A DNA stretch of 64,000 bases from contig NC_090323.1 of assembly GCF_040869045.1 (NCBI RefSeq), positions 38,868,066 through 38,932,065 on the forward strand. The letters run 5' to 3'. A model generated the notes under the pieces. It was not told the origin of the DNA. It did no database searches and saw only the letters and a program-made list of their open reading frames with translations. Position numbers and translations under genes: made by a program. Origin of the DNA: Eurosta solidaginis. Lineage: Eukaryota > Arthropoda > Insecta > Diptera > Tephritidae. Each line of letters begins with the position of its first letter. Position 1 is the stretch's first letter. Shown piece after piece: positions 23,110 through 35,082 of the stretch.

Positions 23110-23617
23110 CGCTTAAACTTACTTACTTACTTAATTGGCGCTTAACCGTCTAAACGGTTATGGCCATACAACAAGGCGCGCCAGTCGCTCCTTCGCTCCG
23201 CCAACCGGCGCCAATTGGTCACACCAAGGGAGTTTAAATCGCTTTCCACCTGGTCCTTCCAACGGAGTGGGGGCCGCCCTCTACCTCTGCTTCCATAGGC
23301 GGGTTCCGATAGAAACACTTTCTTGGCGGGAGCATCATCTTTCATTCGCATAACATGGCCTAGCCAGCGCGGCCGCTGCATTTTAATTCGTTCGACTATG
23401 TTGATGTCTGCGTATAGCTCGTACAGCTCATCATTAAATCTTCTTCGGTACTCGCCATCGCCAACGCGTAGAGGTCCATAAATCTTTCGAAGAACTTTTC
23501 TCTCGAACACTCCCAAAGCCGCTTCATCTGCTGTGCATGGTCCATGCTTCTGCCCTATATAGCAGGACGGGTACGATAAGTAACTTGTAGAGTATGACTT
23601 TCGTTCGCTTAAACTTA
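23110..23617 (-). pseudogene. 5'-truncated RTE-clade LINE, C-terminal reverse-transcriptase end
   Basis: Encodes on the minus strand the C-terminal region of an RTE-type endonuclease/reverse transcriptase: VFERKVLRKIYGPLR, then RPRWLGHVMRM, GSRGRGRPPLRWKDQVE and NWRRLAERRSDWRALL, ending near 23142. The 3' tail is a short TAAG/AAGT repeat, as RTE elements have. A 2-bp deletion relative to the copy at 52930-53440 (near 23535) shifts the frame upstream, so it is dead. The insertion is flanked by the 12-bp direct repeat CGCTTAAACTTA (23110-23121 and 23606-23617), a clear target-site duplication for a severely truncated insertion. Confidence 0.85.
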
Positions 23618-23879
23618 TACTGCAGTTTTTCAATCTACTTTAAATGAAGTTTAAGCTGAGCTTGAGCGGCCAATCGGCAGAGTTAAAGCTTTAGTTCGCA
23701 TTGGCGGCGAATTTACTCAACAAGCATTTGGGCTTGAGTAGCATTAAAGCGCATGTTTATAACTAGCGTGCTTCTAAAATCTCATGAGTTGTTTCGAAAC
23801 AGTTGCTTGAGAATCCATAGCGTTCTCAGCAAAAGGGGGCGTGTTCAACCGTTTCTTCATGTGATGCAGCTAAAACAAG

Positions 23880-24250
23880 CTTCCTCAAGAATTTCTGCTG
23901 CTTTCTTCAAGGCTATAATTTTCGCCTGAAAGATGCTGCAGTAATCTGGCAGACTGTAAGATCTACTTATTTTGTGGATCCAGCCATCTGTATATACGTG
24001 AAATATATGTTATTTCATATCTGCATCCTGGCGCCAACCCTCCGGCTCAACTGTGGCCGCCAGATCTCTTTCGAAGCTCGTTCCCTGTTCCACATGGAGT
24101 TTCCACGACAGCTTACTATGTAGGATGACACCTAGATATTTTGTGCTACATTTTTCTTGTGGGGTTGTTACCCCTCCAAGCTTCGGCTTTGTCCAAACAG
24201 GGACCTTGTGTTTCGTTGTAAATCATACTAGATCGCTTAAGCTTAGCGTA
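23880..24250 (-). pseudogene. R1/LOA-like LINE remnant: RT end and RNase H
   Basis: Reading from 24250 downwards, a decayed frame gives KVPVWTKPKLGG, then STKYLGVILHSKLSWKLHV, the C-terminal part of a non-LTR reverse transcriptase. Further on (24000 to 23880), VYTDGWIHKISRS and FQAKIIALKKAAEIL follow, the start and helix A region of an RNase H domain. The order RT then RNase H fits the I/R1/LOA groups. Stop codons and frame changes interrupt it. A second, similar remnant is split across 27280-27560 and 29460-29960. Confidence 0.6.
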
Positions 24251-24492
24251 ACCAACAACTGAAAAACTTGGCCTAAGTGTGACGGTTGCCATAACATACC
24301 GATAGCTGAGTGAAGCATTATCCTATATCGGAAGCTAGTTCTCAGGAACTTATTCGAAGAATTTTTTCAATGAATGCCTACGAATTACCATATAAGTATT
24401 AGAATTAATTCAGTAAACAGTTATTATTTTGAACTCCCACCAAATTGGCAAATCTAACGACTGCCTACTCTTCGGCGTAGTCCTCTCTGTCT

Positions 24493-24714
24493 TCACAAAG
24501 CGCCTCGCTTTGCTTCCCTCTCCTTAAGCCATCCGTTTAGGTGGTTGAAACGCCAGGCAACTTCAGGAGTTTGTGAATATTCTTTGGCTATTTTCAAAAG
24601 ATTTTTTTTTTTCAGTATTCGTTTGGGTTCTTTAAGATTATTTGCAAGGTCTTGTTGACCTTGTTTCGGATCATATCCTGTCAACTTATGGAGAGGGCGG
24701 TCATAGTAAATCAT
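24493..24714 (-). CDS. Unrecognised 73-residue ORF
   Basis: A lysine-rich open frame containing LTGYDPKQGQQDLANNL and SQTPEVAWRFNHLNGWLKE, ending at a stop at 24493. The composition is more protein-like than neighbouring ORFs, with amphipathic charged helices and few low-complexity runs. I do not recognise a family. Nearby LINE remnants suggest it may come from a mobile element. It may equally be an exon, but no clear splice sites were found. Confidence 0.2.
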   Translation of the reverse strand: MIYYDRPLHKLTGYDPKQGQQDLANNLKEPKRILKKKNLLKIAKEYSQTPEVAWRFNHLNGWLKEREAKRGAL

Positions 24715-27279
24715 CTGTTGTCAGGAAATTTGCGATGCGAGAAACTAGTCGGGTTTGTCAGAATAATATTGAGTTGATCTGCTGTGCTGGGATCAGTATG
24801 CGCTAGCTTTGCTGATTTCGGACAAATAGCGGAAACGCCTTCCTGCTCGGGCGCCATTTATGAGAAAGTTATGCGCTATAATTTACTGCGGAGTATCGAA
24901 AAGGTTATGAGTTCCAGTTGACGCAATTCTAAGATTAAGTTCGAACTTTTATTAAAATTATTCATTTGCATGTTTTTTTCTTTTGTAAATCAAATTTCCA
25001 GGTGTACAGGTTTAAGCCGACTCCGAGCGAGACCTAACAAATTATTTTGCTTTGAAGTCTTCAATGGAAAAAAATACTGACAGGGCTTGACAAACCGCCG
25101 CCGAAGGGGATCATGTTTTAGAAAATTCGGTATTAGTTATTCCGTTACTTGAGTCGAGGACCTTTGGATAGTTAGGCAAAACATTACCTCTAGAGCACGG
25201 CGCCCTACAGAACCACAGCCAGCTGAAGGAAAATAGCCGATAACGCTAACAACAAGACTGAGAAAAAGCCAAAGACTGCTAGCTCACCCTGCTGATTCCT
25301 TCTCGATAACACTCAACCATGTCCCTGGCTCACTTGGATGCCATCTATGATAGTTTTTCGTGAAATTCCATGTCTTTGTTAGGCTTATTGCGGTTAAGAC
25401 GATTGACCATGAAATGAAACTCACTGATGAATTGGAGCCAAAGTACATTAAATGGTAGTGCATAGCCTTTCTCGTCTGGCTGAAAACTCTGCTGTCAGGT
25501 TAATTGTATTTGCAATTGTACTGAATGTGATGGAACGAAGTCGAGCCATTGCGGCACGGATTTAATTTGTATTTGTTTTGCTACCAACAGAAAGAGATAA
25601 TTGCATTTCAAACAAAACCCTGCTCGTCTTCTTGTCCGATGCCTTAACTACGCACCTGAAAGTACACGTGCCTACTGCTGCTGGCTTTGTCGTGCATGTA
25701 TTTGCGTTAGGTGTGAAGGGACGCCCACATGTGGCAGATAATATGGCAACATTGTAAGGCGGCGCAGTAGATACTAGCTGCTAGTTGGTGGATTTAGTTA
25801 AGCGCAGCAGACGAAAGTTTGACTTTAAGTTGATTGGCAAACTGGGTTTTACTATTTTGGCTTAATTCAACCACAATGAGGTCGGTCACATGGCTGTTCG
25901 CTTACTTGCTCAGAGTGGCAAGTTCAAGACTTTGTGTGGGCTTCTGCGTGTTTAAAGCTGGTAAAGCAGACAACCGACAGCAGACAGCATGCCGGATTTT
26001 AGCAGCTGCAATACAAGCAGTCATAAAGTGCCAACCACCAACACACAGCCATCTGTTGGTAAGATAGCAGCCATCGACCGCATTAATTGCCATCACCAGC
26101 AGAGTGGTAACGTGAGAAATTGCGCCAAATGATTTGCGTTATTGTTGTCTACATCGTAAACACTTGTTGTGACAATCAAGCGACTTAAAATACAACAAAA
26201 AAAACTAATCGATAGCTTTATTTCCATTTCGCCAATTTCGTTACAATTTGTATTGTTGTTGAATTTACTCCCGGATTTTTTTCTCATTCGTTAGCTAGTT
26301 TGATTTTTTCGCTAATGCGCCTAACCTTCCAATTTTGCAACATTTTTGCAACAAAAATAACAACAACCAACGACATTATTGACTGTTGACAACAAGCAAC
26401 TCATCAAAATGCAATTGAGCATCCAGCCGGTTGATATTGTGCACCTGATTCGCATACAAAAATACCTAACCTCCAAGCTTCGATGGCTCGCTATTGCGCA
26501 GGCGCACATGGCGTAAGATGTTTAATGTCTTATCACTCTTGTTGTTGGCGTATTAAAATATTGTTTGCTGCGGTTGTTTATTGTATTCTTTTAGCTCCGT
26601 CGCCAATAGTTATTTTTAATAGAAAGAAATGTCTGCAGGTGTCAGACTTTCAAGGTTAGAGGCTCCCGGACTTAGGAATGATAAAGAAAAAAACTTTTAT
26701 TCATAAATATTCCCAAGCACGCTCAGAAAACGATTTATTATCATACCAATGACGATGACTCACAGTTTTCTGCTATGTTGGGTGTTGGCCTCCTGTGGAC
26801 TCAAGTGCGCGAAAAATTGGCGAAGCGGGTTGCCACTGTTGGAATTTGATACTAAAATTGATGGTACTCTTGCGAGATGTTTGATGTTTTTCATATCAGG
26901 AAATGGTAAAGAAAACACACCCAAGGGTATGGCTCAGCCATTTAGTTCATTGTAAACGGACTATGAAAAGAACGTTACCTTGTGGCATTTTTAAAAACGT
27001 ATTTTTAGGAAGGCATAAATTGAACCTCCATCCCGTTGTCTTTTTTGTGTTCCATAATAAGAACTTACGACCTCATTTGTTTGTCTACATTACTTTTGAG
27101 GATAGGTAAGGCTAGGAGTAATAAGTTGGTTATTTCAGGTTGGGAGGGCACGCAACTTCCCTCACCTCAACTTGGAGATATTTTTGTCGCTTAAACATGC
27201 CTAATGTGGGCAAATTCGTCCAACAAATTTCCCTCTAATTAGTCTTCATTAAACAAAATTTTTTTCTTTGAATTTAGGC
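24715..27279. other. Long intergenic stretch, no gene supported
   Basis: It contains AACAACAAC/TTGTTGTTG-type words, CAGCAGAC runs and moderate GC, as in fly regulatory or intronic DNA. ORFs at 25834-26096 and 26749-27109 have no motif and overlap on both strands. I see no repeat structure of note. Confidence 0.35.
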
Positions 27280-27560
27280 AGCAGCGAAGGGCAACATTTC
27301 TTTACCCTCGCCAGAGTATCGAAAATCGTTCCCCAAAAACTAGGTCGTCTTGCCTGCAGTCCGGAACCTAGGCATGGAAAGCGATCAATCAACTCCTTTT
27401 CCTCCTTATAATGACAGTTTCTGTAGAGTGATATTGTAGGTAAACGCCATCGTTGAAGGCACCGATGGTATATATCACAGTTATTTGACCGCTCATAAGC
27501 TCCCTAGTTGCAGATTTGTTTAATTTAAGAAGAAAATTCCTTATCATCCTGCCCATAAAT
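27280..27560 (-). pseudogene. R1/LOA-like LINE remnant, C-terminal CCHC-like tail
   Basis: On the minus strand, a frame reads CRNCHYKEEKELIDRFPCL and then RRPSFWGTIFDTLARV. This resembles the C-terminal zinc-finger-like tail (CxxC...H/D...C then LG...F) of R1/LOA elements, preceded near 27500 by LNKSATRELMSGQ. It is on the same strand as the RNase H remnant at 29460-29960. The Jockey-like LINE between them is in the opposite orientation, so this looks like one old element interrupted by a later insertion. Confidence 0.5.
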
Positions 27561-27609
27561 AGTCATAAGGACCTTGAGGCTTTGCATTCCACTATTTTCC
27601 TTAGCAAAG

Positions 27610-28979
27610 AATTGAAATCTTTAAAAAACAAAAAATCGCGTTCCTTCAAGCTGTACTAGAAGACGGTTTCACACTCCGACTACTTTAAGTACTCTATATT
27701 GCGTAATAAATATTTTGAATTAAATAAAAAGTGTTACAATACCTATCTTTGTGCGATGAAAAAGAAAATAACTTGCAATCCGAAAGCTTTCTTTGATTTC
27801 GTGAACTCTAAACGTAGGGTTAAAGGCTTTCTTTCTGGTATGAAATACCGTGTTGATTTCTCTAGCGACGATCAAGATATTGCTAACTTATTTGCACAAT
27901 TTTTCGAACTTAACTATTCCGCTGAATTAATTTCTTTGTCTAGTGAATACCCGTATCAACTTAACTCACTTAACGCAATTAATATTCCATCAATATTTCG
28001 AGAAGAGGTTCTTACATATTTATCTTCTTTGAAGGAATCTTATAAATAAGGTCCTGACCTAATTCCCACATGTTTTCTCAAAAAATGCGCAGAACACATT
28101 TATCAGCCACTAACTGATTTATTCAACATGTCCCTAAAACATGTAGTTTTTCCTGCTGCTTGGAAGGAATCTTTTCTAATACCCCTCCACAAAAACGGCA
28201 GTAGGCCATGTGTAGAAAATTATCGAGGAATTGCAAAATTGTCTGCCATCCCAAAGCTATTTAAAGCCATTGTTACAAATCAGCTAACATTTTCCATTTC
28301 TGCATTGATTGCAGACTGTCAACATGGATTCTGTAAAGGCAAATCTACCATTACTAACCTACTTGAATTCACAACTCATGTTTCTAATGGATTTAGAGAA
28401 AATATTCACACCGATGTTATTTACACTGATTTCAGTAAAGCATTTGACCATTCATTACTTATCCACAAGCTGGATCGACTTGGCTTCCAACCTGGTTTCA
28501 CCCAGTGGATATCTTCGTATCTCAGCGGTAGAACGCAAAAAGTTATTTTTAAAAATACTCTTTCAAATGTCATTGATTTTCCCTCTGGCGTCCCACAGGG
28601 CAGTCATCTCGGTTCAATTCTGTTCTTGCAATTTATTAATGATATCTGTACCATAATAAAATATAACAAAATTTTAATGTATGCTGTTGATGTAAAACTT
28701 TTTAGGTCCTATGGGTCTATTGAAGAACGTCCCTTGCTTCAAGCGGATTTAAACTGGTTAGTTGCTTGGTGCAACGCGAATTCAATGCCGCTGAACATCA
28801 AGAAATGTAAGTTCATGTGCCTCTCTCGGAGATCTTTGCCAGCAGCCTCTTACGTAATAGATAATTTTTGTCTTGTATCAGTAAATTATTTTGTTGACTT
28901 GGCAGTCACGATGGATGCTAAACTTAGTTTCAACCTTCATATTATGACTGCTGCCAATAAGGCTAGAGGTGTTCTATGA
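27610..28979 (+). pseudogene. Jockey-like LINE reverse transcriptase, inactivated
   Basis: A single reading frame continues from about 27610 to 28979 and beyond, interrupted by in-frame stops TAG at 27657, TAA at 28047 and TGA at 28977. RT motifs appear in order: LIPLHKNGSRPCVENYRGI (motif 1/2), HGFCKGKSTITNL, VIYTDFSKAFD (first catalytic Asp), SGVPQGSHLGSILF, and MYAVDVKLF, where the usual YADD is YAVD (codon GTT at 28686-28688). The second catalytic aspartate motif is therefore mutated as well. It lies in the plus orientation between two halves of a minus-strand LINE remnant. After 28979, similarity continues for about 60 bases (FAKRWSKEF) and then decays. Clade assignment is from motif style only. 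Confidence 0.85.
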
Positions 28980-29459
28980 TTCGCGAAGAGATGGTCTAAA
29001 GAATTTAGTGACCCTTATGTAACCAAAGCCCCCAGATTAGTTGCAGAACTAGTTTTGAATTAAATGAACCTTTCCGGTGTTTGTGTCATGATTTTAACTC
29101 TCATTCGAATTCATTTGATATAACGGAATCACTTTTTACTATCAGGAAAACTGTCCTATCCTATCTTAACTCGTAACAAAAAACAATCGAATAAACTAAA
29201 AATGTTCTCTAATTTAACAATGTAGTATGTATAAGGATAATTTCTAACTTTTATGTAATTTCTAACTGCTATGTATAGCACTCAGCTGATGATTTTTATT
29301 CTGTAGCTGAGCAGTTTTAGATCTCGACGCTTAACAAACTTCCGCCTATCAACAACTCGGCAAAAACAAAAACAAATCCGTGCGTCATGCGGATGCGCCT
29401 CTCGTGTCGGTTGGGCGGGCTTTGGAGGGTATTAATCCGTTTGGGTTTATTATTATTAT

Positions 29460-29960
29460 TATTATATCCCAGTGATGGTTGGCTGAAGTTATCCGCCTTG
29501 ATTACACCAATTTCGGCAGCTTTCCTGGCCATCTAATCCGCAAATTAATTCTGTTCAATATCGCTGCGCTTGGGAAACTGAAAAGGAGGATATTGAGATG
29601 CGATAAGGAGGGCAGGAAGGCCGTGCACCTTTGTGAAATATCCGGTTATTTCCCATTAGGTTCAAGCGTCTTGAGGGCAGTCTGGCTATCAACAAAGATC
29701 GTTGGATTTTTTTCTGAGGTTTAACTGTGTCATGGGAAAGGAATATGTAGCAGTTTAGCTGACCTTCTCTGGTACAATATTCCTTTACCTGGAAGACACT
29801 GCAAGAGCCAGGAACCCGGCAAGATTGACTGACTCGGGGCTGCTTCCACTACAACCCGGCTTTACTTACCTTTGCTATTTGTGAGTCATCTGTATATACT
29901 GTAATGTCCGTACTGCTGTCCAAGTCCTCTTCCCATTAATGTTTTTTGCACCAACTGCAG
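29460..29960 (-). pseudogene. R1/LOA-like LINE remnant, RNase H domain
   Basis: Reading on the minus strand from about 29930: TVYTDDSQIAKVSKAG, a start of RNase H with the catalytic Asp (YTD). Then near 29700 IFVDSQTALKTLEPNGK, the third RNase H motif (DSQ), and a later MARKAAEIGV. Stops and frame changes make it a pseudogene. Its position upstream on the same strand fits the CCHC-like tail at 27280-27560. Confidence 0.6.
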
Positions 29961-31339
29961 ATTTCAAGGCAGCTCAAGATCATTTGATTCGCCTCGTTAT
30001 GTCACAATGTGAAATGATATGGAAGGCTAATGGACCTTTTGATTAGCGGGTGGAGAAGAAAAACTGCCAATGCGCCACTTCGATTCGTCGCATAGCAAGC
30101 GTAAATCAGTGAACTAAAAAACATCGTAATGACTTTTTTTTATTAAATCTGAAGCTTTACCTTCCAATATGAGCATCGTTAAATAGGTGGTGAAAGGCCG
30201 CGGAATTAATAAGACCAATACTTGCTGTGTTTTTTTGTTACGTGCATATACATCCGCACTTAAACTTTGTATGTACTGCTAAGTACACAACTTAATCCGC
30301 ACTTATGAAATATGTGTTTATAAAATCAGTGCTTCCAAGTTTCACTATGTAGTTTCTATCGACTTTTTTTAATGTTTTACCATCTCTAATTAAAAACGAA
30401 ATCTCAACAGGGCAAATGCGAGTAATGTAGTTTAATTGTCTTGACATTAAAATTTATTAGGCTATGCACAATTATCGATGAGCATTTTTGTTAGTCAGAA
30501 AAGTACATACAGTGATGTACATACATGTAAAAGAAAACACGGCTATTATTCATTGCGAACTGCCGACGTTCCCAATTCTTTCTAGCAGAAATGATAATCT
30601 TGTGGCAAGCACAAGTTCTGAAGTTATTTAGTTGGGCTTACTTGATTATAAGCTTTGCATTAAGCTGTTTCTTTTACTAAGGGTTTGATGTGAATTTCTA
30701 GATATGTCGCTCTATAAGAAAAGCTTATCTATTAACCGAGAACCAAAAGTAAATCGAAGTTTGGCCATTCCGAATCAACACCACATGCAAATCTTCACCA
30801 CTCCCATAAACCCTTACCATGTTGAGGTATAAACTTGATACCAGAAGCACTAAGCATGGCACATCAATTAAGAAATGGATGTATAACACAATCCCGTTTT
30901 ACAAAATGCCGAAACACAAAATCTCGAAACACTAAATTCCAACACGTCCAAATCCCGATAGCTCATTATCCCCTCACGGTCAAATCGCAACAATTTGTTA
31001 TTCCGACAGAACCAAATCACGACCATTCATAAGCCCGTAACGACCAAATGAGGAACTTAAATGCCGACAACATGTAAATCGGGAAATCATACATCAAGAA
31101 TATACACCTTCGGTATTGTTCTACTATTTTAGACATCTCCAACTACGCGATTCACATCATTATTGCGCAGATCATCTTTATGCGTAAGGGGCCTTCGGCC
31201 GCGCTTCAAAAAAATAACTCTTATCGGATTCAACTTCGTTGTTGTATTAACAGTGCTTCGCCCCATTCAATGGGCACGACCCCTAACAAATTGTCATCAA
31301 AGTCCTCTAACGAGAGTTTAAGAAAACTGACAGTTTCAA
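29961..31339. other. Intergenic, degenerate TE-like DNA
   Basis: No gene. At 30870-31090 the words CCGAAACAC, AAATCTCG, AAATCCCG and AAATCGCAAC recur loosely. Complementary words (TCGGGATTC, GCGATTTTG) occur at 32380-32520, so the two could be arms of a very old inverted-repeat element. The evidence is weak. Confidence 0.3.
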
Positions 31340-31540
31340 CAGGGGCGGACCATAGGGAAGTTGGTGTTACGAGGCGTAGGCTCCACATTAAAATTGAAAA
31401 AATGGTTGGTGTCATCTGGGGACACATCGCATGCAGGACATACATTAAGATCGCGAGTTTGAATCGAGCTCAAGGCCTAACAATAATTATTAAGTATTTT
31501 AAATTTTTAAATAAATAAAATAAAATAAAAAAAAAAAAAA
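31340..31540 (+). mobile_element. tRNA-like SINE (family B), with A-rich tail
   Basis: A B-box-like GCGAGTTTGAATCGAGC at about 31454 is followed by a short body and a tail AATAAATAAAATAAAATAAA ending in a run of A. The 5' limit is uncertain. It is followed immediately by the 32-bp sequence that is repeated beyond the next SINE. Confidence 0.45.
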
Positions 31541-32036
31541 AGCAATATGGGCAATCCCCGATTATTAAAAATCATACAAACAGACAAAATTGGTTAATTC
31601 GTTGTAGTTCTATAAATAGAACGAAAGCAGCAACAAAACCAAAGTTTCTTTGAAAACCGCCGTACCAAGCATAGCTTTAACACATAATTGCATACGAAGT
31701 ATGCAATGTGTAAAAGATTAAAATATGCAAAAAGAAGGCAATTGGGAAAGACTTCACAACAGGCATGACGTAGCTGAATGCGTTTACAACCATTTCAACT
31801 ATCGTAGGGGTGCGAGTTCGACTCCCACTCCCGGGAGAAAAGGCTTTGAAGAGATTTACAAGGTATAATCGAAACAGCTGTCGCCTTGTCCGTCCTGATG
31901 TCACGTTGTTTAAATTTTTCCCAAATTATTAAAATAAATTATAAAATTAAAAAAAAAAATTGCTTCAAATAAATGTTTTCATACATTTAAAAAAAAAAAA
32001 AAGAAGCAATATGGGCAATCCCCGATTATTAAAAAT
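31541..32036 (+). mobile_element. tRNA-like SINE between 32-bp direct repeats
   Basis: A 32-bp sequence starting AGCAATATGGGCAATCCCCG is present at 31541-31572 and identically at 32005-32036. Between them is a tRNA-related segment with an A-box-like TAGCTGAATGCG and a good B box GCGAGTTCGACTCCC (about 31762-31825), then a body and A-rich tail. The repeats look like an unusually long target-site duplication. The alternative is a local tandem duplication that included the first SINE's end. Confidence 0.6.
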
Positions 32037-32823
32037 TATTAAGTATGTCGAATTTTATTCCGAGCAAGTAAGAGTTTAACGTGTTACAGTATCCAGAACG
32101 AAGTTGGTTTCTTCTTCTGCAAAGGTGTAGAATATTGTATATTAATTACAGGATTCACCGGGCGCCTTCTGGCAAAAACGTTTACCAATTCTGTGTGGAT
32201 TTGGCTTAGGGCCTGCTTATGCTGGATGCGGGGCTAGATCAAGCAGTTCTTTGCTAGGATGGCCTGGTTTGTGACAATTTAGCGAAAACTGCCGGTTCAG
32301 CATTTCGTTGCGCTCTTTGGCCTCACTATGTCACCTGTTCGGGGGTCATAATGTGTGTAGGCGTAATTTGTAATAACGAAATTTCAAAATAAGAAATTTC
32401 AGTGAATTTGACTGTATTGTATGTTGTCGCGATTTTGTCTAGTCATAGTAGTTTGTCGGAATTTCTAAAAATTTTCGGGATTCTGAACTGTCTGGATTCT
32501 CAAAGTCGGGATTATGAGGTGCACCCTTAAGAAGTACATATGTATGTACTTCTTTAAAATGATAGCATAGATTCGTTTCATATGGAAAAAAGTGGCTCCC
32601 TCCCTCGTCTTCTACTAAATTTGGTGCGCTGTGATTGTGATTGTTGGTTACTGTATTGCGGGTGAGAGGCCGACGCTGTCAGCTAATATATCATTGTTAT
32701 AAAATCACAGATACACAAATATTTGTCAACTCATTTTGACTTGTGAGACTAAGATGTGTGTTAGTCGCAAATGAAAATACGACTCAAAAGTGTTTACAAC
32801 TCTCCCTTAGAAAAGTGAAATAA
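32037..32823. other. Intergenic, no gene recognised
   Basis: Moderate GC at 32150-32350 without an open frame. The rest is AT-rich. No RNA or TE ends were found other than the degenerate words described for 30870-31090. Confidence 0.35.
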
Positions 32824-33689
32824 AACAAGTAAGGAAGGCTAATTTCGGGTGTAACCGAACATTACATACTCAACTGAGAGCTTTGGAGACAAAATAAGCG
32901 AAAATCACCATATAGGAAAATGAACCTAGGGTAACCGTAGGAATATGTTTATACAACATGGGTATCAAATGGAAAGTATTAAAGAGTATTTTAAAAGGGA
33001 GTGGGCCTTAGTTCTGTAGGTGGCCCTTACCACCTGACCAATCCAATCACCATGTTTCATCCCTTTTTTCGTATTTGGTATAGAATTATGGCATTTTTTT
33101 CATTTTTCGAAATTTTCGATATCGAAAAAGTGTGCGTGGTCATAGTCGGATTTCGCCTATTTTTAACACCAAGATAAAGGGAGTTCAGATAAGTACGTGA
33201 ACTACGTTTAGTAAAGATATATCGATTTTTGCGCAAGTTATCGTTTTACGGCCGAGCGGAAGGACAGACGGTCGACCGTGTATAAAAACTGCGCGTGGCT
33301 TCGACCGATTTCGCCCTTTTTCACAGAAAACAGTTATTGTCATAAAATCTATGCCCTTACCAAATTTCAAAAGGATTGGTTAATTTTTGTTCGACTTATG
33401 GCGTTAAAAGTATCCTAGAAAAATTAAATGAAAAAGGGCGGAGCCACGCCCATTTTGAAATTTTCTTTTATTTTTGCATTTTGTTGCACCATATCATTAC
33501 TGGAGTTTAATGTTGACATAATTTACTTATCTAATATATAAAATTCTTCTGTCACGGTTTTAGAAGCTTAACTCCTCCGAAACGGCTGAACCGATTCTCA
33601 TGAAATTTTGTGAGCATATTGGGTAGGACTGAGGATCGGCCAATGTCTACCTTTTTTTCGCTAAGTGCCGAGGGTCTTGAGATCAAAAC

Positions 33690-34510
33690 GTGGACCCGGG
33701 TACCCCTAGAATATGTTTATACAATATGGATACAAAATGAAAGCTGTTGATGTGTGCTATAGTACAGGATAATTTGCATACCCCTGGGTGACTAGGGTCT
33801 CGAGATATAGGCCAAACCGTGGACCCGGGTACCCCTAGAATGTGTTTACACAATATGGATATCAAATGAAAGCTGTTGATGAGTGCTATAGACAGGATAA
33901 TTTTCATACAACTGGGAGGCTAGGGTCTCGAGATATAGCCAAAAACGTGGACCCGGGTACCCCTGAAATGTGTTTATACAATATGGGTATCAAATGAAAA
34001 CTGTTGATGAGTACTATAGTACAGGATAATTTTGATACAACTGGGAGGCTAGGGTCTCGATATATAGCCCAAAAACCTGGACCCGGGTACCCCTAGAATG
34101 TTTTTACACAATATGTATATCAAATGAAAGCTGTTGATGAGTGATATAGTACAGGATAATTTTCATACAACTGGGAGGCTAGGGTCTCGAGATATAGCCC
34201 AAAACGTGGACCCGGGTACCCCTAGATGGTGTTTATACAACATGGATATCAAATGAAAGCTGTTGGTGAGTGCTATAGTACAGGATAATTTTCATACAAC
34301 TGGGAGGCTAGGGTCTCGAGATATAGCCCAAAACGTGGACCCGAATACACGTAGAATGTATTTTTACATTATGGGTATCAAATTGAAGCTGTTGATGTAT
34401 GCTTTAGTACAGAGTAAGTTTTACACCGCTGAGTGACTAGGGTCTCGAGATATAGGCCAAGACATGGACCCGGTTACCCCTAGAATGTGTGTGTATTATG
34501 GATATCAAAT
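33690..34510. repeat. Helitron minisatellite, about 6 units of 128-130 bp
   Basis: GGRTATCAAATGAAAGCTG recurs at about 33728, 33857, 33985, 34115, 34244 and 34373. Units contain GGCTAGGGTCTCGAGATATAG and GTGGACCCGGGTACCCCTAG. Blocks of the unit match the HINE-1 unit in the same order and with the same spacing. Confidence 0.9.
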
Positions 34511-35053
34511 GAAAGCTGTTGCTGAGAGCTCTAAAGTTCATTGTGATATTCGATTTAGTCGCATCAACCTGGCAAAACTGATAAATATGCATGCCAAGCC
34601 GAAATAAAGACAAGAATTAATAATACCCACATACCTATTTACGTACGTCCTATTCGATTTGCCTGAAATTTCGTATATAAATTTGCTTATATTAGTATTT
34701 ACGATACTTTTTTCCGGGAAGTATACCAGAGACGGACTGGGGCTGGGATTAGGACTAGGACTGGGAGTGAAACTGAGACTCGGAGTGGGACTGGGACTGA
34801 GACTCGGATTGGGACTGGAACAAAATACATACCACCCTCTGGGACTGGCAATAAGAGATGAAGAAGAAGGATAAAAACTTGAGAGAAGAGAAAAGAGAGA
34901 AGGAGACTGAGAAAGACATAGAATGAGGCGAAGATGGAGATGAAGCGAAAAAGACGGAGGGAGGAGTGAATAAAAAGAAAGAAAAGTGTAGAGGGATAGG
35001 GCAGAATTAGACGGAAAAACTTATTAAAATGTATGCAGATAGGCCAAATTTAG

Positions 35054-35082
35054 GGCAGAACAACGTCTGCCGGGTCTGCTAG
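35054..35082 (+). other. Helitron 3' terminus: hairpin and CTAG
   Basis: A six-bp stem GGCAGA/TCTGCC with a 6-nt loop is followed by GGGTCTGCTAG. The same end, slightly mutated, is on the minus strand at 2020-2050, which confirms the boundary. Confidence 0.9.

Larger units (their letters stand above)
33530..35082 (+). mobile_element. Helitron, complete non-autonomous copy
   Basis: 5' TCTAATATATAAAATTC, preceded by A; 3' GGGTCTGCTAG followed by T; a hairpin GGCAGA/TCTGCC (35054-35071) lies 7 bp before CTAG. These are the defining Helitron features. Contents are a 5' segment with GAAACGGCTGAACCGATTC, a minisatellite (33690-34510), and a purine-rich tract with GGGACTGGGACT hexamers (34733-34830). 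No Rep or helicase ORF. Unexpectedly, TTTACTTA (33522-33529) and TTTACGTA (35083-35090) flank it as an imperfect 8-bp repeat, although Helitrons do not make target duplications. Confidence 0.9.

Noticed and set aside
24053..24262. Plus-strand 69-residue ORF
   Set aside because: It is the antisense of LINE RT sequence read on the minus strand.
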